This document shows positions 54,015-63,043 of a DNA stretch of 64,000 bases, piece after piece. Numbering within the stretch: the first letter of the stretch is position 1; each line of letters begins with the position of its first letter. The stretch lies in contig NZ_JACVTO010000010.1 of the NCBI RefSeq assembly GCF_016518545.1, positions 124,001 through 188,000 of the forward strand. Reading direction: 5' to 3'. A program made the position numbers and the translations under genes. Under the pieces are notes generated by a model. It was not told the origin of the DNA and did no database searches. It saw nothing but the letters and a program-made list of their open reading frames with translations. Source of the DNA: Pseudomonas sp. S30 (lineage in GTDB: Bacteria; Pseudomonadota; Gammaproteobacteria; Pseudomonadales; Pseudomonadaceae).

Positions 54015-54092
54015 GGGACGATCTCCTGTGGGTGAAGACCACAGAACACCTCATGGCGGGGCGGCACCGGTGGTAGATAGAGGGCACCTGCC

Positions 54093-54860
54093 TCAGCGTT
54101 CGGCCAGCGCGCCGTAGCCGATCCGCGGCACCCCGCACAGGCGCTCGTCGAGCAGCTGGCGCAACGAGACGCCCGGTGCCAGGTAGGCGTCGCCGAAGTC
54201 GTCATGCCCCAGTGCGCTGGGATGGGCCACCAGTTCCAGGACACCGTCGGCCGGCGCCAGGCCGTGCTGAAGGTCCAGCGGCGTGCAGACGTGGTCCACG
54301 CAGGTGCCGCACAAGCGCTTGAGGTGCTGGTTGAGCAGGGTCTTGAACACGCGCTTGAGCGGGCCGATGTTGGCGCCGACATTGCGCGCCAGGCGTATCG
54401 GCACGCCCTGGCGACGTGCGAAACCGGCGACGATGGCACCCACGGGCCAGATGTTGTGCACATGCTGGTGCGAGTCCAGATGGCTGGGCTGCACGCCGTG
54501 GTCCACGCAACGCGCCCATTGGGCCTCGAGTTCCTCGGTGATGGCCTGGCGCTCAGCGGTGCTCAGGCGCAGGGTGCGCTGGCGCAGCCCCAGGTCGAAC
54601 TCGCCCTGGGCGTTGCACAGGCGTGCCTGCGCCGCGATGGCCTGGCTCAGGGGGCGACCATAGGTGAGGTTGAAGTGCAGGCCGATCCGCCCGGCCAGCG
54701 ACGCCTGGTGCGCCAGTGCGCAGGCCGCTTCGAAGGCGGGCATGTTGGCCATCAGGGTGGCTGAGCTGATCAGCCCGGCATGGAACGCCTGGACGATCAC
54801 GGCATTGACCTTGTGGTCGAGGCCGAAGTCGTCAGCGTTGACGATGACCATCGATGGCAT
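54093..54860 (-). CDS. ChbG/YdjC-family carbohydrate deacetylase
   Basis: 255 residues. The family's metal site is intact: VIVNADDFGLD (Asp-Asp near residue 8), GLHFNLTYGRP (His near 62), HLDSHQHVHNIWPVG (His cluster near 125-132). These enzymes remove acetyl groups from N-acetylated sugars. The ATG at 54860 is preceded by GGAGC; an ATG three codons later is an alternative. It overlaps the next upstream gene by 29 bases and is the last gene of the polysaccharide cluster. Confidence 0.82.
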   Translation of the reverse strand: MPSMVIVNADDFGLDHKVNAVIVQAFHAGLISSATLMANMPAFEAACALAHQASLAGRIGLHFNLTYGRPLSQAIAAQARLCNAQGEFDLGLRQRTLRLSTAERQAITEELEAQWARCVDHGVQPSHLDSHQHVHNIWPVGAIVAGFARRQGVPIRLARNVGANIGPLKRVFKTLLNQHLKRLCGTCVDHVCTPLDLQHGLAPADGVLELVAHPSALGHDDFGDAYLAPGVSLRQLLDERLCGVPRIGYGALAER

Positions 54861-55992
54861 CGGTGTGCTCCTGTGACGCATTGATGGGGATGGTTGGTGT
54901 CTGTGAGCTGTCAGGTTGTGCGCGGGATTTCCACCAGCGCCAGGCCCGCAGCGCCAGGCCCAGTGCCAGGCCGTCCAGGCGCCAGCTGTAGCTGCTCAGG
55001 CGCCATTGTTCGAGCTGGCCGGTCTGGCGTTCGTGGAGTTGATGGCTGGAATGCGCACGGCTCACCCGCGAGGCGTCGATCCAGCTCCAGCCCTGTTCGA
55101 GTCCCCAGTGAATCCATTCCTCGAGCAGCACCCGGCCGCTGCCCAGCTCGCGCTGCTCGGGCAGGAACGCCAGGTTGTAGTCGTAGAGTCGCCCACGCTC
55201 GAGCAAGCCCAGCCGGTAGCTGATGCAGCGACCGTCCAGTTCCAGGAGCACGATTGTGACCATCCCTTCGCCGGCCAATGCACTGAAGGCCTGGTACATC
55301 CATTGACGCCGCTGCTCGCCGGAGAAGATGCCGACCTCGTCGTCGCCCTTCCAACTGGCCGCTTCGACCGTGCTGATGGCTTCGAGCAGCTCGACGACCG
55401 TGGTGGGCGTCGCCGTCACCCGACGCACCTGCGCACCGCAGGCGGCGATGCGCTTGCGGGCTCGGCGCAACTTGTAACGTGGATCACCGCTGACCTCCTG
55501 ACGGTCGGCCTCGCTGATGCGATGAACGGGGACCCGGCAGCTCAGTCGACGTTCGAAGGTGGAACTGACCGCGGCCCATTGCCTGACCCAGTCGCTGTTC
55601 TGCTCCGATACCTCGCTCAATTGCAGGAGGGCGTGGGGCATCCGTCGACGGATGGCCCTCAGTACAGCCGGCGCGTGGCTGGCCGGCAGATCCAGCAGCA
55701 AGGCGATACGGTCGCTCAGCGGATGGCCCAGGTGATGCACCACGGGCAGGCGCAGCGGGCCGAAACGCTGGCGCTCGCGCATCAGCGGCAGGCACAGGCA
55801 CAAGCGCCCATCGAGGTGCCCGAGCAGCACCTGCACGTGCTGGCCCGGCAGCAAGGCGGCCTCGGCGGCGCGCAGCCAGCCAAGGTGGTTGAAAGGCGTG
55901 GCGCCGGGCACATGCGCGCGCAGCGCCTCGTAGTCGGCCACAGGAAATGCCGGGGTGCGCAGCGAGTCGCACCAGCTCAATTGCAGCGTCAT
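54832..55992 (-). CDS. GNAT/FemAB-like acyltransferase of CelD type
   Basis: 386 residues. Acetyltransf_6 (CelD/BioF2-like) pattern: a first half with FNHLGWLRAAEAALLPGQ, a second with AAS-type VEAASWKGDDEVGIFSGEQRRQWMYQAFSALAGEGMVTIVLLELDGRCISYRLGLLERGRLYDYNLAF. Such proteins often accompany exopolysaccharide genes and are thought to acylate sugars. It starts three bases after the stop of the other GNAT protein gene, so both are co-expressed. Confidence 0.75.
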   Translation of the reverse strand: MTLQLSWCDSLRTPAFPVADYEALRAHVPGATPFNHLGWLRAAEAALLPGQHVQVLLGHLDGRLCLCLPLMRERQRFGPLRLPVVHHLGHPLSDRIALLLDLPASHAPAVLRAIRRRMPHALLQLSEVSEQNSDWVRQWAAVSSTFERRLSCRVPVHRISEADRQEVSGDPRYKLRRARKRIAACGAQVRRVTATPTTVVELLEAISTVEAASWKGDDEVGIFSGEQRRQWMYQAFSALAGEGMVTIVLLELDGRCISYRLGLLERGRLYDYNLAFLPEQRELGSGRVLLEEWIHWGLEQGWSWIDASRVSRAHSSHQLHERQTGQLEQWRLSSYSWRLDGLALGLALRAWRWWKSRAQPDSSQTPTIPINASQEHTDAIDGHRQR

Positions 55993-55995
55993 CGA

Positions 55996-56685
55996 TCAGG
56001 CCGCCGTGGCCGTGGAGGAGGCCACTTCGCGCTTGCGCAGCGGCGCCAGGCGCGAGTCGCGGTAATGGCTTTCGCGGAAGCACTTCCAATGCCCGAACAG
56101 TCGATACACATGCAGGATGCGCCCCTGCTCCTGGTAGCCCATGCGCAGGTGCAGCTTGAGCGCAGGGATGTTGCGCTGCTCGCAGACATCCACCACCTTG
56201 CTGCACCCTTGCGCCGCCATGGCCTCCCACAAGGCCAGTTGCAGGTCGACCGAGAGCCGGGTGCCCCAGTACTTGCGGATCAGTTCGCCGCCGAACTCGA
56301 AGAATTCGCCCGGGCCGACCGGGAACCAGCAGCCGTAGTAGTGACGATCATGGTAGTGGCGCACGCTGCCCCAGATGAACGCCACGGCATCGCCGTGCTC
56401 GTCGAGGAACATCAGCCCGGTATGACCTTCGGCGGCCAGCTCGCGCATGGTCTGCACCCGGTCACCGAAGTGCCGGGCAAAGGCCCGCACATTGTGCGCA
56501 CTGATGCTTTCCATGCGCAGTGGCGCATAAGGCCGCAGGCGATGGGGCGGGACCGGCGAGTGCAGATCGCGCTCCATCCACAGCAGTTCCCGGTGATCGA
56601 AGACGTAGCGTCGCCAGGCGCTGGCCAGGGTGCTGCGCAGGCCCTTGCGCCGGATGCGCTCGCGGATCGTGTTCAGTGTTCCCAT
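55996..56685 (-). CDS. GNAT-type acetyltransferase in polysaccharide cluster
   Basis: 229 residues from the ATG at 56685, behind AGGAAA. The N-terminal helix-rich stretch IRERIRRKGLRSTLASAWRRYVF is followed by a GNAT core: TGLMFLDEHGDAVAFIWGSVRHYHD (strand pair), and CSKVVDVCEQRNIPALKLHLRMGYQEQGRI, the acetyl-CoA pocket with the typical N..A...Y..GF-like end. It probably transfers an acetyl or amino-acyl group to a sugar during export of the polymer. Substrate unknown. Confidence 0.75.
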   Translation of the reverse strand: MGTLNTIRERIRRKGLRSTLASAWRRYVFDHRELLWMERDLHSPVPPHRLRPYAPLRMESISAHNVRAFARHFGDRVQTMRELAAEGHTGLMFLDEHGDAVAFIWGSVRHYHDRHYYGCWFPVGPGEFFEFGGELIRKYWGTRLSVDLQLALWEAMAAQGCSKVVDVCEQRNIPALKLHLRMGYQEQGRILHVYRLFGHWKCFRESHYRDSRLAPLRKREVASSTATAA

Positions 56686-56708
56686 GATTTCCTCCGCTGG
56701 GTGACCAC

Positions 56709-58631
56709 TCATCGGGCGTCTCGAGACGCGTTCCAGGTCAGGGCGAACAGCGTCTGCCCTGGCAGTTGAAAGCTCACTTGGCCCTGGCGGCAGTCCACTT
56801 GGCCGGTGCGCGGGCGGTTGTCGGGGCCGAACAGTTCCAGTTGCACCTTGGCGCAGCGGCCCAGGCTCAGCTCGACCTGCTGCAGGCGGTCGGCCTTGTT
56901 GACGCCCAGCAGGCTGCGCCGGCGTGCGTCCGCCATGGCCAGGGCATCGACCTCGAAGGCGTCGTTGTCCAGGGTCAGCACCTGGCCGAGCCAGTGGCGC
57001 TGGATGAACTGCTGGGCCAGGCCGACCGGCTTGAGTTCGAAGCGGTCCTCGTCCAGCACGCGCACCATGCCCTTGGGCCACTGGGGCTCGTCGGCGACGT
57101 GAAACCAGTTGAGCATGTCCAGCAGCCCGTCGGCCGAGGCGTTGATCACCACCGAGGCCCACCACAGGCCGGCGTAGTGGCTGTCCTGCTCGTAGGGGCT
57201 CAGGGTGGAGCCACTGGACAGGTTGGTCTGGTCGATCAGCAGCGCCTTGCGCGGCCGGCCCTGGGCGTCCAGGCCCACCAGCGCGGCGGCCTGGCGTACG
57301 CTGTCGCGGTAGCTGCGGGTGGCCAGCAGGTCGCGCACCATCCACTCGTGCCAGGCCAGGGCGTCGATTTGCGCATCCTGGTCCTGGAGCAGGCGACGTG
57401 CCCACGCCAGGCCCTGGCGCTGTTTGCTGTCGCGGGTGAACGGCCCGCCGACCAGGCGTGAGGAGGCTGGCATGGCGATGCGTACACCCGCCTCGTAGGC
57501 GCCGGGCCAGGCGCGCACGCGCTCGGCCATGGCACGGAAGAAGTCGCGATAGCTGGCGTAGTCGCGGTAGTTGAGGTTCGGCTCGTCGGCGAAGGCGAGG
57601 TAGTGCAGGCCCTGGCCGCCCAGGCGGGCGGTGGCGGCCAGCCAGGCGTCCAGGCCGTCGTGGCTGAGGCGATCGGCGGCGAATTCGGCGCGCCGCCTGC
57701 TGCCGGCCAGCAGGGTGATGTCCTGGGTGATGGCGAAGCGCCTTTGATACAGGCGACGCCAGCTGTCCTCGTAGTCGGGCTGGTGGGCCAGCACGTCCAT
57801 GAAGCTGTAGTAGCCGGCGGCCTGCGGACGCAGTGCGTCGAGCACCGGGAAGCTCGACGGCGGCGGCAGCACGTAGGGCAGGTTGACGCCCAGCAGCGGC
57901 GTACGGCCCAGTACCCGGTCCTGCAGGCGCAGGCGTACCTGGCCGGGCAGGTTGGCGACGTCGCCCAGCTGATCGGCGCGCTGGGCGAACAGGTTGGCAG
58001 TGCCGTCCAGCCAGAACGCCGCCTTGCCACGTCCCTGCAGGCGCAGGCGCCAGACCTGCTCCTGGGGGCTGACCGGAAGCGCCTGCTGGTCGAACTGCCA
58101 ATAGGCCGGGTAGGGCCGCAGCGCCAGGTTCACCTGCAGGCCATCGCTCAGACGCTGGGCCGAGAGCCCGCGCACGCCGCCGTGAAACTTGCCGGCCAGG
58201 CGGGCACGTTCGCCGGCCTTGACCCGGAAATACAGCTCCACGCCGGGATCGACCTCGGCGCTGAAGTGCACCTTGGCCGGGGCGAACTGGGCGCGGGTGC
58301 TGTCGCTGTGGACCACCTGGTAGTCGCGGAAGCTGTAGCCCGGCACCTCGAGTCGATACGGACCGTCGCTGGCGCTGAGCGCCCAGCGCTGTTCGCCGCG
58401 AACTTCTTCGGCGCTGATGCTGCGCTCGCCGCGCAGTCGACCATGGCCATCGAGCAGATAGAGGTGCTCGGCATTGGCATCGGCCTGCCAGGCCGGCCGC
58501 CAGCGCACCAGCAGGCTGTCCTCGGCCTCGGGTTGCAGGTACAGGCTGCCATCACGTAGGTCGCCCCATTGCAGGTCGGCCGCCTGGATCGACGATGCGG
58601 CCAGCATCAGCGCCAGCAGCCAGCGCTTCAT
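56709..58631 (-). CDS. Exported glycoside-hydrolase-like protein of the polysaccharide cluster
   Basis: 640 residues; signal peptide 1-17 (WLLALMLAASSIQA). N-terminal beta-sandwich-like part to about 240, then a TIM-barrel-like domain with FADEPNLNYRDYASYRDFFRAM near 349, resembling the NEPN acid/base loop of clan GH-A, and ALLIDQTNLSSG near 465, where the nucleophile strand would be. The expected nucleophile Glu is not clear there (Asp instead). C-terminal beta domain from about 560. It may trim or process the exopolysaccharide in the periplasm. The start overlaps the flippase stop by four bases. Confidence 0.65.
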   Translation of the reverse strand: MKRWLLALMLAASSIQAADLQWGDLRDGSLYLQPEAEDSLLVRWRPAWQADANAEHLYLLDGHGRLRGERSISAEEVRGEQRWALSASDGPYRLEVPGYSFRDYQVVHSDSTRAQFAPAKVHFSAEVDPGVELYFRVKAGERARLAGKFHGGVRGLSAQRLSDGLQVNLALRPYPAYWQFDQQALPVSPQEQVWRLRLQGRGKAAFWLDGTANLFAQRADQLGDVANLPGQVRLRLQDRVLGRTPLLGVNLPYVLPPPSSFPVLDALRPQAAGYYSFMDVLAHQPDYEDSWRRLYQRRFAITQDITLLAGSRRRAEFAADRLSHDGLDAWLAATARLGGQGLHYLAFADEPNLNYRDYASYRDFFRAMAERVRAWPGAYEAGVRIAMPASSRLVGGPFTRDSKQRQGLAWARRLLQDQDAQIDALAWHEWMVRDLLATRSYRDSVRQAAALVGLDAQGRPRKALLIDQTNLSSGSTLSPYEQDSHYAGLWWASVVINASADGLLDMLNWFHVADEPQWPKGMVRVLDEDRFELKPVGLAQQFIQRHWLGQVLTLDNDAFEVDALAMADARRRSLLGVNKADRLQQVELSLGRCAKVQLELFGPDNRPRTGQVDCRQGQVSFQLPGQTLFALTWNASRDAR

Positions 58632-59932
58632 GCCGCGCTCCGTTGCAGCAGCCCGCGCAGCGGCGCGAGGTCGCTGGGCAGCATGATCAGGGTATGGCGC
58701 AGTCGCACTCCGCTGAGCCGGCAATACAGCACCAGCATGGCCACGGTCACGCTCAGGTAGGCGATGGACGAGGCGGCCGCGGCGCCAACGATGCCCCATT
58801 GGGGAATCAGCAGCACGTTGAGCAGCAGATTGCCCACCGCGCCGACGGCCATCATCAGCGACACCGCGCCCGGCCGGTGCTTGCCCAGCAGGTCCAGGCG
58901 CAGGATGCTCGCGTGGCACAGCCCCAGCAGCCCGGGCAGCAGCGCCAGCAGTGCCGGATAGGCCGGTTGATAGGCCGCGCCGAACAGGGTGACGATCAGC
59001 CACTGGCCGATCAGCGCCATGCCCAGGCACGCCCCGAGCATCACCGTGGCGGTCAGGCGCAGGGCCAGCGGGGTGAGCCTGTCCATGCCGGCGTCTTGTT
59101 GCAGCAGGCGCTTCATCAGGGGCGTGGTGACGGCTTCCGGGACGATCAGCAGCAACTCGGCAGCGGCGCTGGCCATGGCGTAGTGGCCCAGGGCGGTGCT
59201 GCCGAGCAAGGCGCCGATCAGCAGATAGTCGGCGCGCAGGAGCACTTGCTGGCACAGCAGGTCCGGGTGGCTCCTGGCACTGTAGCTGAGCAGTTCGCGT
59301 TGGCCGCTGCGGTCCCAGCGCAGTGTCAGCCGATGGTCGCGGCGCAGCCACCACAGACCCAGCGCGAGGACCAGCGCGAGCCCGGCCAGCCAACTGATCA
59401 GCGCCGCTTCCAGGGCGTGCTCGCGCCACATCCAGAACAGGCCGAGGAACAGCAGCAAGGGCAGCAGTGACTCGCTCAGGCGCAGCCCATTGAATGCGCC
59501 GACGCCGCCGCTGGCGTTGTGCAGGGTGAGCAGGCCGCTCTTGAGCACGGTCATGGGCACGGCCAACAGCAGCAGCCAGGCCATCAGGCCCAGTTGCGCC
59601 CTGATGTCCAGTTCGCCGCCGACGCTGCGTGCCAGGGCCACGCAGATCAGCGTCAGCGCGCTTGCCAGCAGGCACCCGTAGACCAGCACCTGGGTGAGCA
59701 GCAGGCCCATGTCGCGCTGCTTGGCGGCCTGGTAGCCCACGGCGCTGTTCAGGCCGCCGCTGGTGGCGGCGCTGATCAGCTCCGGCAGGGTGCTGAGCAG
59801 CGCGAACAGGCCGCGCTCGCTGGGGCCGAGAATGCGTGCCAGCAGGACGTTGCGCAGCAGGCGCAGGGCGATCATCGCCAGCTTGGTGCCCATGCTCAGC
59901 AGCAGGTGGCGCAGGTAGGGGCCATCGCTCAT
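58628..59932 (-). CDS. Polysaccharide flippase (Wzx/MATE-like)
   Basis: 434 residues, about twelve to fourteen membrane helices. Start LRLLRNVLLARILGPSERGLFALLSTLPELISAATSGGLNSAVGYQAAK is typical of polysaccharide biosynthesis flippases (MVF/MOP superfamily). It moves undecaprenyl-linked repeat units across the inner membrane for Wzy-type polymerisation, consistent with the O-antigen-ligase-like gene upstream. Overlaps the deacetylase gene by four bases. Confidence 0.85.
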   Translation of the reverse strand: MSDGPYLRHLLLSMGTKLAMIALRLLRNVLLARILGPSERGLFALLSTLPELISAATSGGLNSAVGYQAAKQRDMGLLLTQVLVYGCLLASALTLICVALARSVGGELDIRAQLGLMAWLLLLAVPMTVLKSGLLTLHNASGGVGAFNGLRLSESLLPLLLFLGLFWMWREHALEAALISWLAGLALVLALGLWWLRRDHRLTLRWDRSGQRELLSYSARSHPDLLCQQVLLRADYLLIGALLGSTALGHYAMASAAAELLLIVPEAVTTPLMKRLLQQDAGMDRLTPLALRLTATVMLGACLGMALIGQWLIVTLFGAAYQPAYPALLALLPGLLGLCHASILRLDLLGKHRPGAVSLMMAVGAVGNLLLNVLLIPQWGIVGAAAASSIAYLSVTVAMLVLYCRLSGVRLRHTLIMLPSDLAPLRGLLQRSAA

Positions 59933-60945
59933 GCCCGGCCCCCTCGCGCGATGCGCCAGGCCAGCAGCGAAGGGTGGCTGGCACTGCGCTGGCTGACCCC
60001 GACGCGCGGTAGCGCCAGCGGATCCTGCAACCCTCGGCAGATGCCCGGGCGGGTACTCAATGCATAGGGGTAGTGGTGCGCGGCGACCCGCGCGCGCACC
60101 CGTGGGTCGTGGTCGCCATTGGGGTAGCAGTACACCGGCAGCGGTCGCCGACAGCCCTGTTGCAGGGCCGCGTGGCTGCGCTGCACCTCCTCGTCCAGGC
60201 GCTGGTCGTCCAGGCCGGGCAGCAAGGCATGGCTGGCACCATGGGGGCCGAACCGTACCAGCCCCGAATCTTCCAGTTGGCGCACCTGCCGCCAGTCCAT
60301 CGCCTGGGGCAGGGACTCTGCCGGGCAGGCATCGGTGAGCTGGTGCAGCGCCTGCGCATCGAGGCCCTTGAGGCTCTGCAGGTAATGCGCCAGGACCTGG
60401 CTGCGGCGATACTCGGAGCCTGGCAGCAGATAGGCCGCCGGCACTGGCCGGCCGAGCTTTCGCAGGTGTTCGAGGAGGCTCAGGCGAGCGGGCTCGCCAT
60501 GGCTGCCCCACAGGGTCTCGCCGACGCTTTCCCACCAGAAGCGCTGACGGCTGCCGATGTAGTCGGTGGACAGGAAGATGCTGGCCGGAACCTGATGCTT
60601 GTGCAGCAGCGCGAAGGCCTGGCTGGCGTTGTCGCGCCAGCCGTCGTCGAAGGTCAGGGCAACCTTTGGCCGCTGGCTGCCTCGAGGGGTGGCCTGGCTT
60701 TCCAGCAGCTCCATCAGCCCGACGCACTCGAAATGTCGCGGCAACCAGCGCAGCAGGCCATCGAAGGCCGTGGCGCCGACGCACAGCTCGTTGCGGTGGG
60801 GCAGGGCAGCGCTGGCGTCATCGGCCAGCACCCGGTGCAGCATCAGGATCACCCCGGCGCCGCGCAGGTCGTCGCGGGCTCTGGGCGAGTGCAGGTAGAG
60901 CCAGCCACCGGCCTGTTTGATGCGCATCTTGATCGGCATGTCCAT
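59929..60945 (-). CDS. NodB-type polysaccharide deacetylase
   Basis: 338 residues. Catalytic NodB motifs: LTFDDGWRDNASQAF near 96 (metal-binding Asp-Asp), FLSTDYIGSRQRFWW, and a late FGPHGASHALLPGLDDQRLDEEV, where metal-ligand His residues lie. It removes N-acetyl groups from hexosamine-containing polymers. No signal peptide; N-terminus is basic, so action is probably on cytoplasmic intermediates. A three-base gap separates it from the glycosyltransferase gene. Confidence 0.85.
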   Translation of the reverse strand: MDMPIKMRIKQAGGWLYLHSPRARDDLRGAGVILMLHRVLADDASAALPHRNELCVGATAFDGLLRWLPRHFECVGLMELLESQATPRGSQRPKVALTFDDGWRDNASQAFALLHKHQVPASIFLSTDYIGSRQRFWWESVGETLWGSHGEPARLSLLEHLRKLGRPVPAAYLLPGSEYRRSQVLAHYLQSLKGLDAQALHQLTDACPAESLPQAMDWRQVRQLEDSGLVRFGPHGASHALLPGLDDQRLDEEVQRSHAALQQGCRRPLPVYCYPNGDHDPRVRARVAAHHYPYALSTRPGICRGLQDPLALPRVGVSQRSASHPSLLAWRIARGGRA

Positions 60946-60948
60946 CGC

Positions 60949-62085
60949 TCATCGGTTCTGGTCGGGGTTCCATTGCGGGTAGCTGTGCCCGCGCAGGAAC
61001 TGCCACAGGCCCACGCACATGCCGGCCAGGGTCACCAGCACGAAGGCCGCCAGGCGCAGGACTCTGGGCCGGCGCGGGCCGGGGTAGAGCAGACCGAGCA
61101 CGGCGGCGCCGTAGCCCAGCGCTTGCGCGGCGAGCGTCAACTGGTAGAAAGGCGACTGGCCGATCAGGCACAGGTTGGCCAGCAGCAGCGGTAGCAACAG
61201 CACTGGGGCCAGACGGCGGATCAGCTTGTGGCTGATCAACGCGATGGCGTACAGGCCATGGCGCCTGGGGTCGAGCAGCGCGCGCCGTGCGGCCAGGCTC
61301 TGCAGGCCGCCGACGGTGACCCGCTGGCGGCGCCTAAACTGCTTGTCGGCCTCGTCCACGCCCTGATCCAGCACGACGGCCTGGGGCACGTAGACGATGC
61401 GTTTGCCGGCTGCCGGGGCGCAGGTGCTGATGTAGAAGTCGTCATTGACCTGCGGTGGAATCGCTTGATAGAGCGGTCGACGCAGGGCCAGCAAGGCGCC
61501 GTCGGCCGAGACCATGCAGCCGGTGCGGTTTTCCACCTGGCGCACCCAGGCTTCGTAGTGGCGGTACAGGCTGTCGCCCAGGCTCAGGCCGTCGCCGGGC
61601 GTGGGGATGACCATGTGTCCGGCCGCGGCGCCCACCTCGGGGTCGGCGAAGGGCGCCAGCAGCAGGCCCAAGGTGGTGTCGGACCACTGGTTGTCGGCAT
61701 CGGTGAACACCAGGATATCGCCGTGGCACTGGGCGACGGCGGCGTTCAGCGCACCGGCCTTGCCCAGGCGCGGCAGGTCGAGCACCTGCACCCGCGAGTC
61801 GTCCGACGCCCGGGCCAGGTCGACGGTGCGGTCGCTGGAGCCGTCACTGGCGACGACCACCTGCAGCTCGGCAGCGCGGTAGTCCTGGTTCAGCACACTG
61901 GCGAGCTTGGCCTGGATGTGCCGTTGTTCGTTGTGCGCGGCGATCACCACGCTGACCCGCTGCGCCGGCAGGCTACCGTACGTGCGCCTGGGGAACAGCG
62001 GCGCGGCCAGGGTCAGCAACAGCGGATAGCCGACCCAGGCATAGACCGGCAACAGCACGCATAGCCAGAAGAGAGTTTCAGCCAC
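60949..62085 (-). CDS. Membrane-anchored family 2 glycosyltransferase
   Basis: 378 residues. N-terminal membrane segment 5-27, GT-A domain with VVIAAHNEQRHIQAKLASVL, DxD-like TDADNQWSD, acceptor-site VNDDFYISTC and QFRRRQRVTVGGLQSL (the Q-x-x-R-W-like motif of processive enzymes), then three C-terminal membrane helices. Layout resembles synthases that polymerise or initiate sugars at the membrane. Overlaps the next glycosyltransferase gene by eight bases. Confidence 0.85.
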   Translation of the reverse strand: MAETLFWLCVLLPVYAWVGYPLLLTLAAPLFPRRTYGSLPAQRVSVVIAAHNEQRHIQAKLASVLNQDYRAAELQVVVASDGSSDRTVDLARASDDSRVQVLDLPRLGKAGALNAAVAQCHGDILVFTDADNQWSDTTLGLLLAPFADPEVGAAAGHMVIPTPGDGLSLGDSLYRHYEAWVRQVENRTGCMVSADGALLALRRPLYQAIPPQVNDDFYISTCAPAAGKRIVYVPQAVVLDQGVDEADKQFRRRQRVTVGGLQSLAARRALLDPRRHGLYAIALISHKLIRRLAPVLLLPLLLANLCLIGQSPFYQLTLAAQALGYGAAVLGLLYPGPRRPRVLRLAAFVLVTLAGMCVGLWQFLRGHSYPQWNPDQNR

Positions 62086-63043
62086 GGGCCGGCCTCCTTG
62101 CGCTGCGGTTGCACAGGCTCAGCACGAAGGCCGCGCCGGCGATGTGCAGGCGCAGGGCATGCAGCACGAACAGTTGCAGGGTGAACAGCGGGTCGCGCTG
62201 GGCCAGGCTCTGGCGCAGGGCCAGAGCCAGCGCGGGCAGGGCAGCGGCCAGCAGCAGCCCGGTCGCCAGGCCGAAGAAGCCGCACAGCAGGGCCGACAGC
62301 CCCAGCGCATCCATCAGCCACACCCCCATCGACAGCAGCGGAAAACGCAGCAGGCGCAGGCTCGCCCCATGGCTGCGCAACAGTTGCAGGTGACTGCCCT
62401 GGCGCCACAGTTCCTTGCCGATCCATTCCCCCCAGCTGCCCTCGAAGCCCCAGTGCAGCACGGTGGGCTGGGACACCAGGCGCAGGCGCGCGCCGGCCTG
62501 GTGCAGGCGCAGGGTGAAGTCCTTGTCTTCACCGGTGCGCAGGTCCTCGTCGAACCCTCCCACGCGCTCGAACCAGGCGCGCGGCATCAGCAGGTTCGGC
62601 GTCGGCAGCCAGGCGCGCGCCTGGACCGGCTGACCATCGCGCGAGGTGCGCCGCTGCCAGGCATGGGCGAACCACGGCGCCTGGCTCGGGGTGATGCAGT
62701 CCAGGGCGAAGACATCGCCCTGCTCCTGGCGGTGCAGGTGCAGCAGTGACGCCAGCCAGTCGTCCGGCACCTCGATGTCGGCGTCGAGAAACGCCAGCCA
62801 CTGGCCCCGGCCAATGGCGGCGCCACGGTTGCGCAGCGTAGCGATCGACACGCCCGGCAGGCTCAGCACCTGGGCGCCGTGGTGCTGGGCGATCGCCGGG
62901 CCGGCATCGCGCGAACCGTTGTCGACGACGATCAGCTCGCACTCGAGCCCAGCCCGGTGTGCGGCGCGTCGTGCCGCCTGCAAGGTACGGCCGATGTGCC
63001 GGGCTTCGTCGAACATCGGGACGACGATACTCAACAGACTCAT
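62078..63043 (-). CDS. Family 2 glycosyltransferase
   Basis: 321 residues. GT-A start LSIVVPMFDEARHIGRTLQAARRAA, nucleotide-sugar Asp in VVDNGSRD, metal motif LAFLDADIEVPDDWL, and RTGEDKDFTLRLHQAGARL with the catalytic ED motif. The C-terminal third carries two hydrophobic segments. Adds a sugar to the lipid-linked repeat unit. Overlaps the polymerase gene by four bases. Confidence 0.87.
   Translation of the reverse strand: MSLLSIVVPMFDEARHIGRTLQAARRAAHRAGLECELIVVDNGSRDAGPAIAQHHGAQVLSLPGVSIATLRNRGAAIGRGQWLAFLDADIEVPDDWLASLLHLHRQEQGDVFALDCITPSQAPWFAHAWQRRTSRDGQPVQARAWLPTPNLLMPRAWFERVGGFDEDLRTGEDKDFTLRLHQAGARLRLVSQPTVLHWGFEGSWGEWIGKELWRQGSHLQLLRSHGASLRLLRFPLLSMGVWLMDALGLSALLCGFFGLATGLLLAAALPALALALRQSLAQRDPLFTLQLFVLHALRLHIAGAAFVLSLCNRSARRPARG

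Noticed and set aside
56709..59984. Minus-strand reading of 1091 codons merging into the glycosidase-like gene
   Set aside because: Only the part from 58631 shows a signal peptide and domains; the upstream part is a frame-shadow of the flippase gene.
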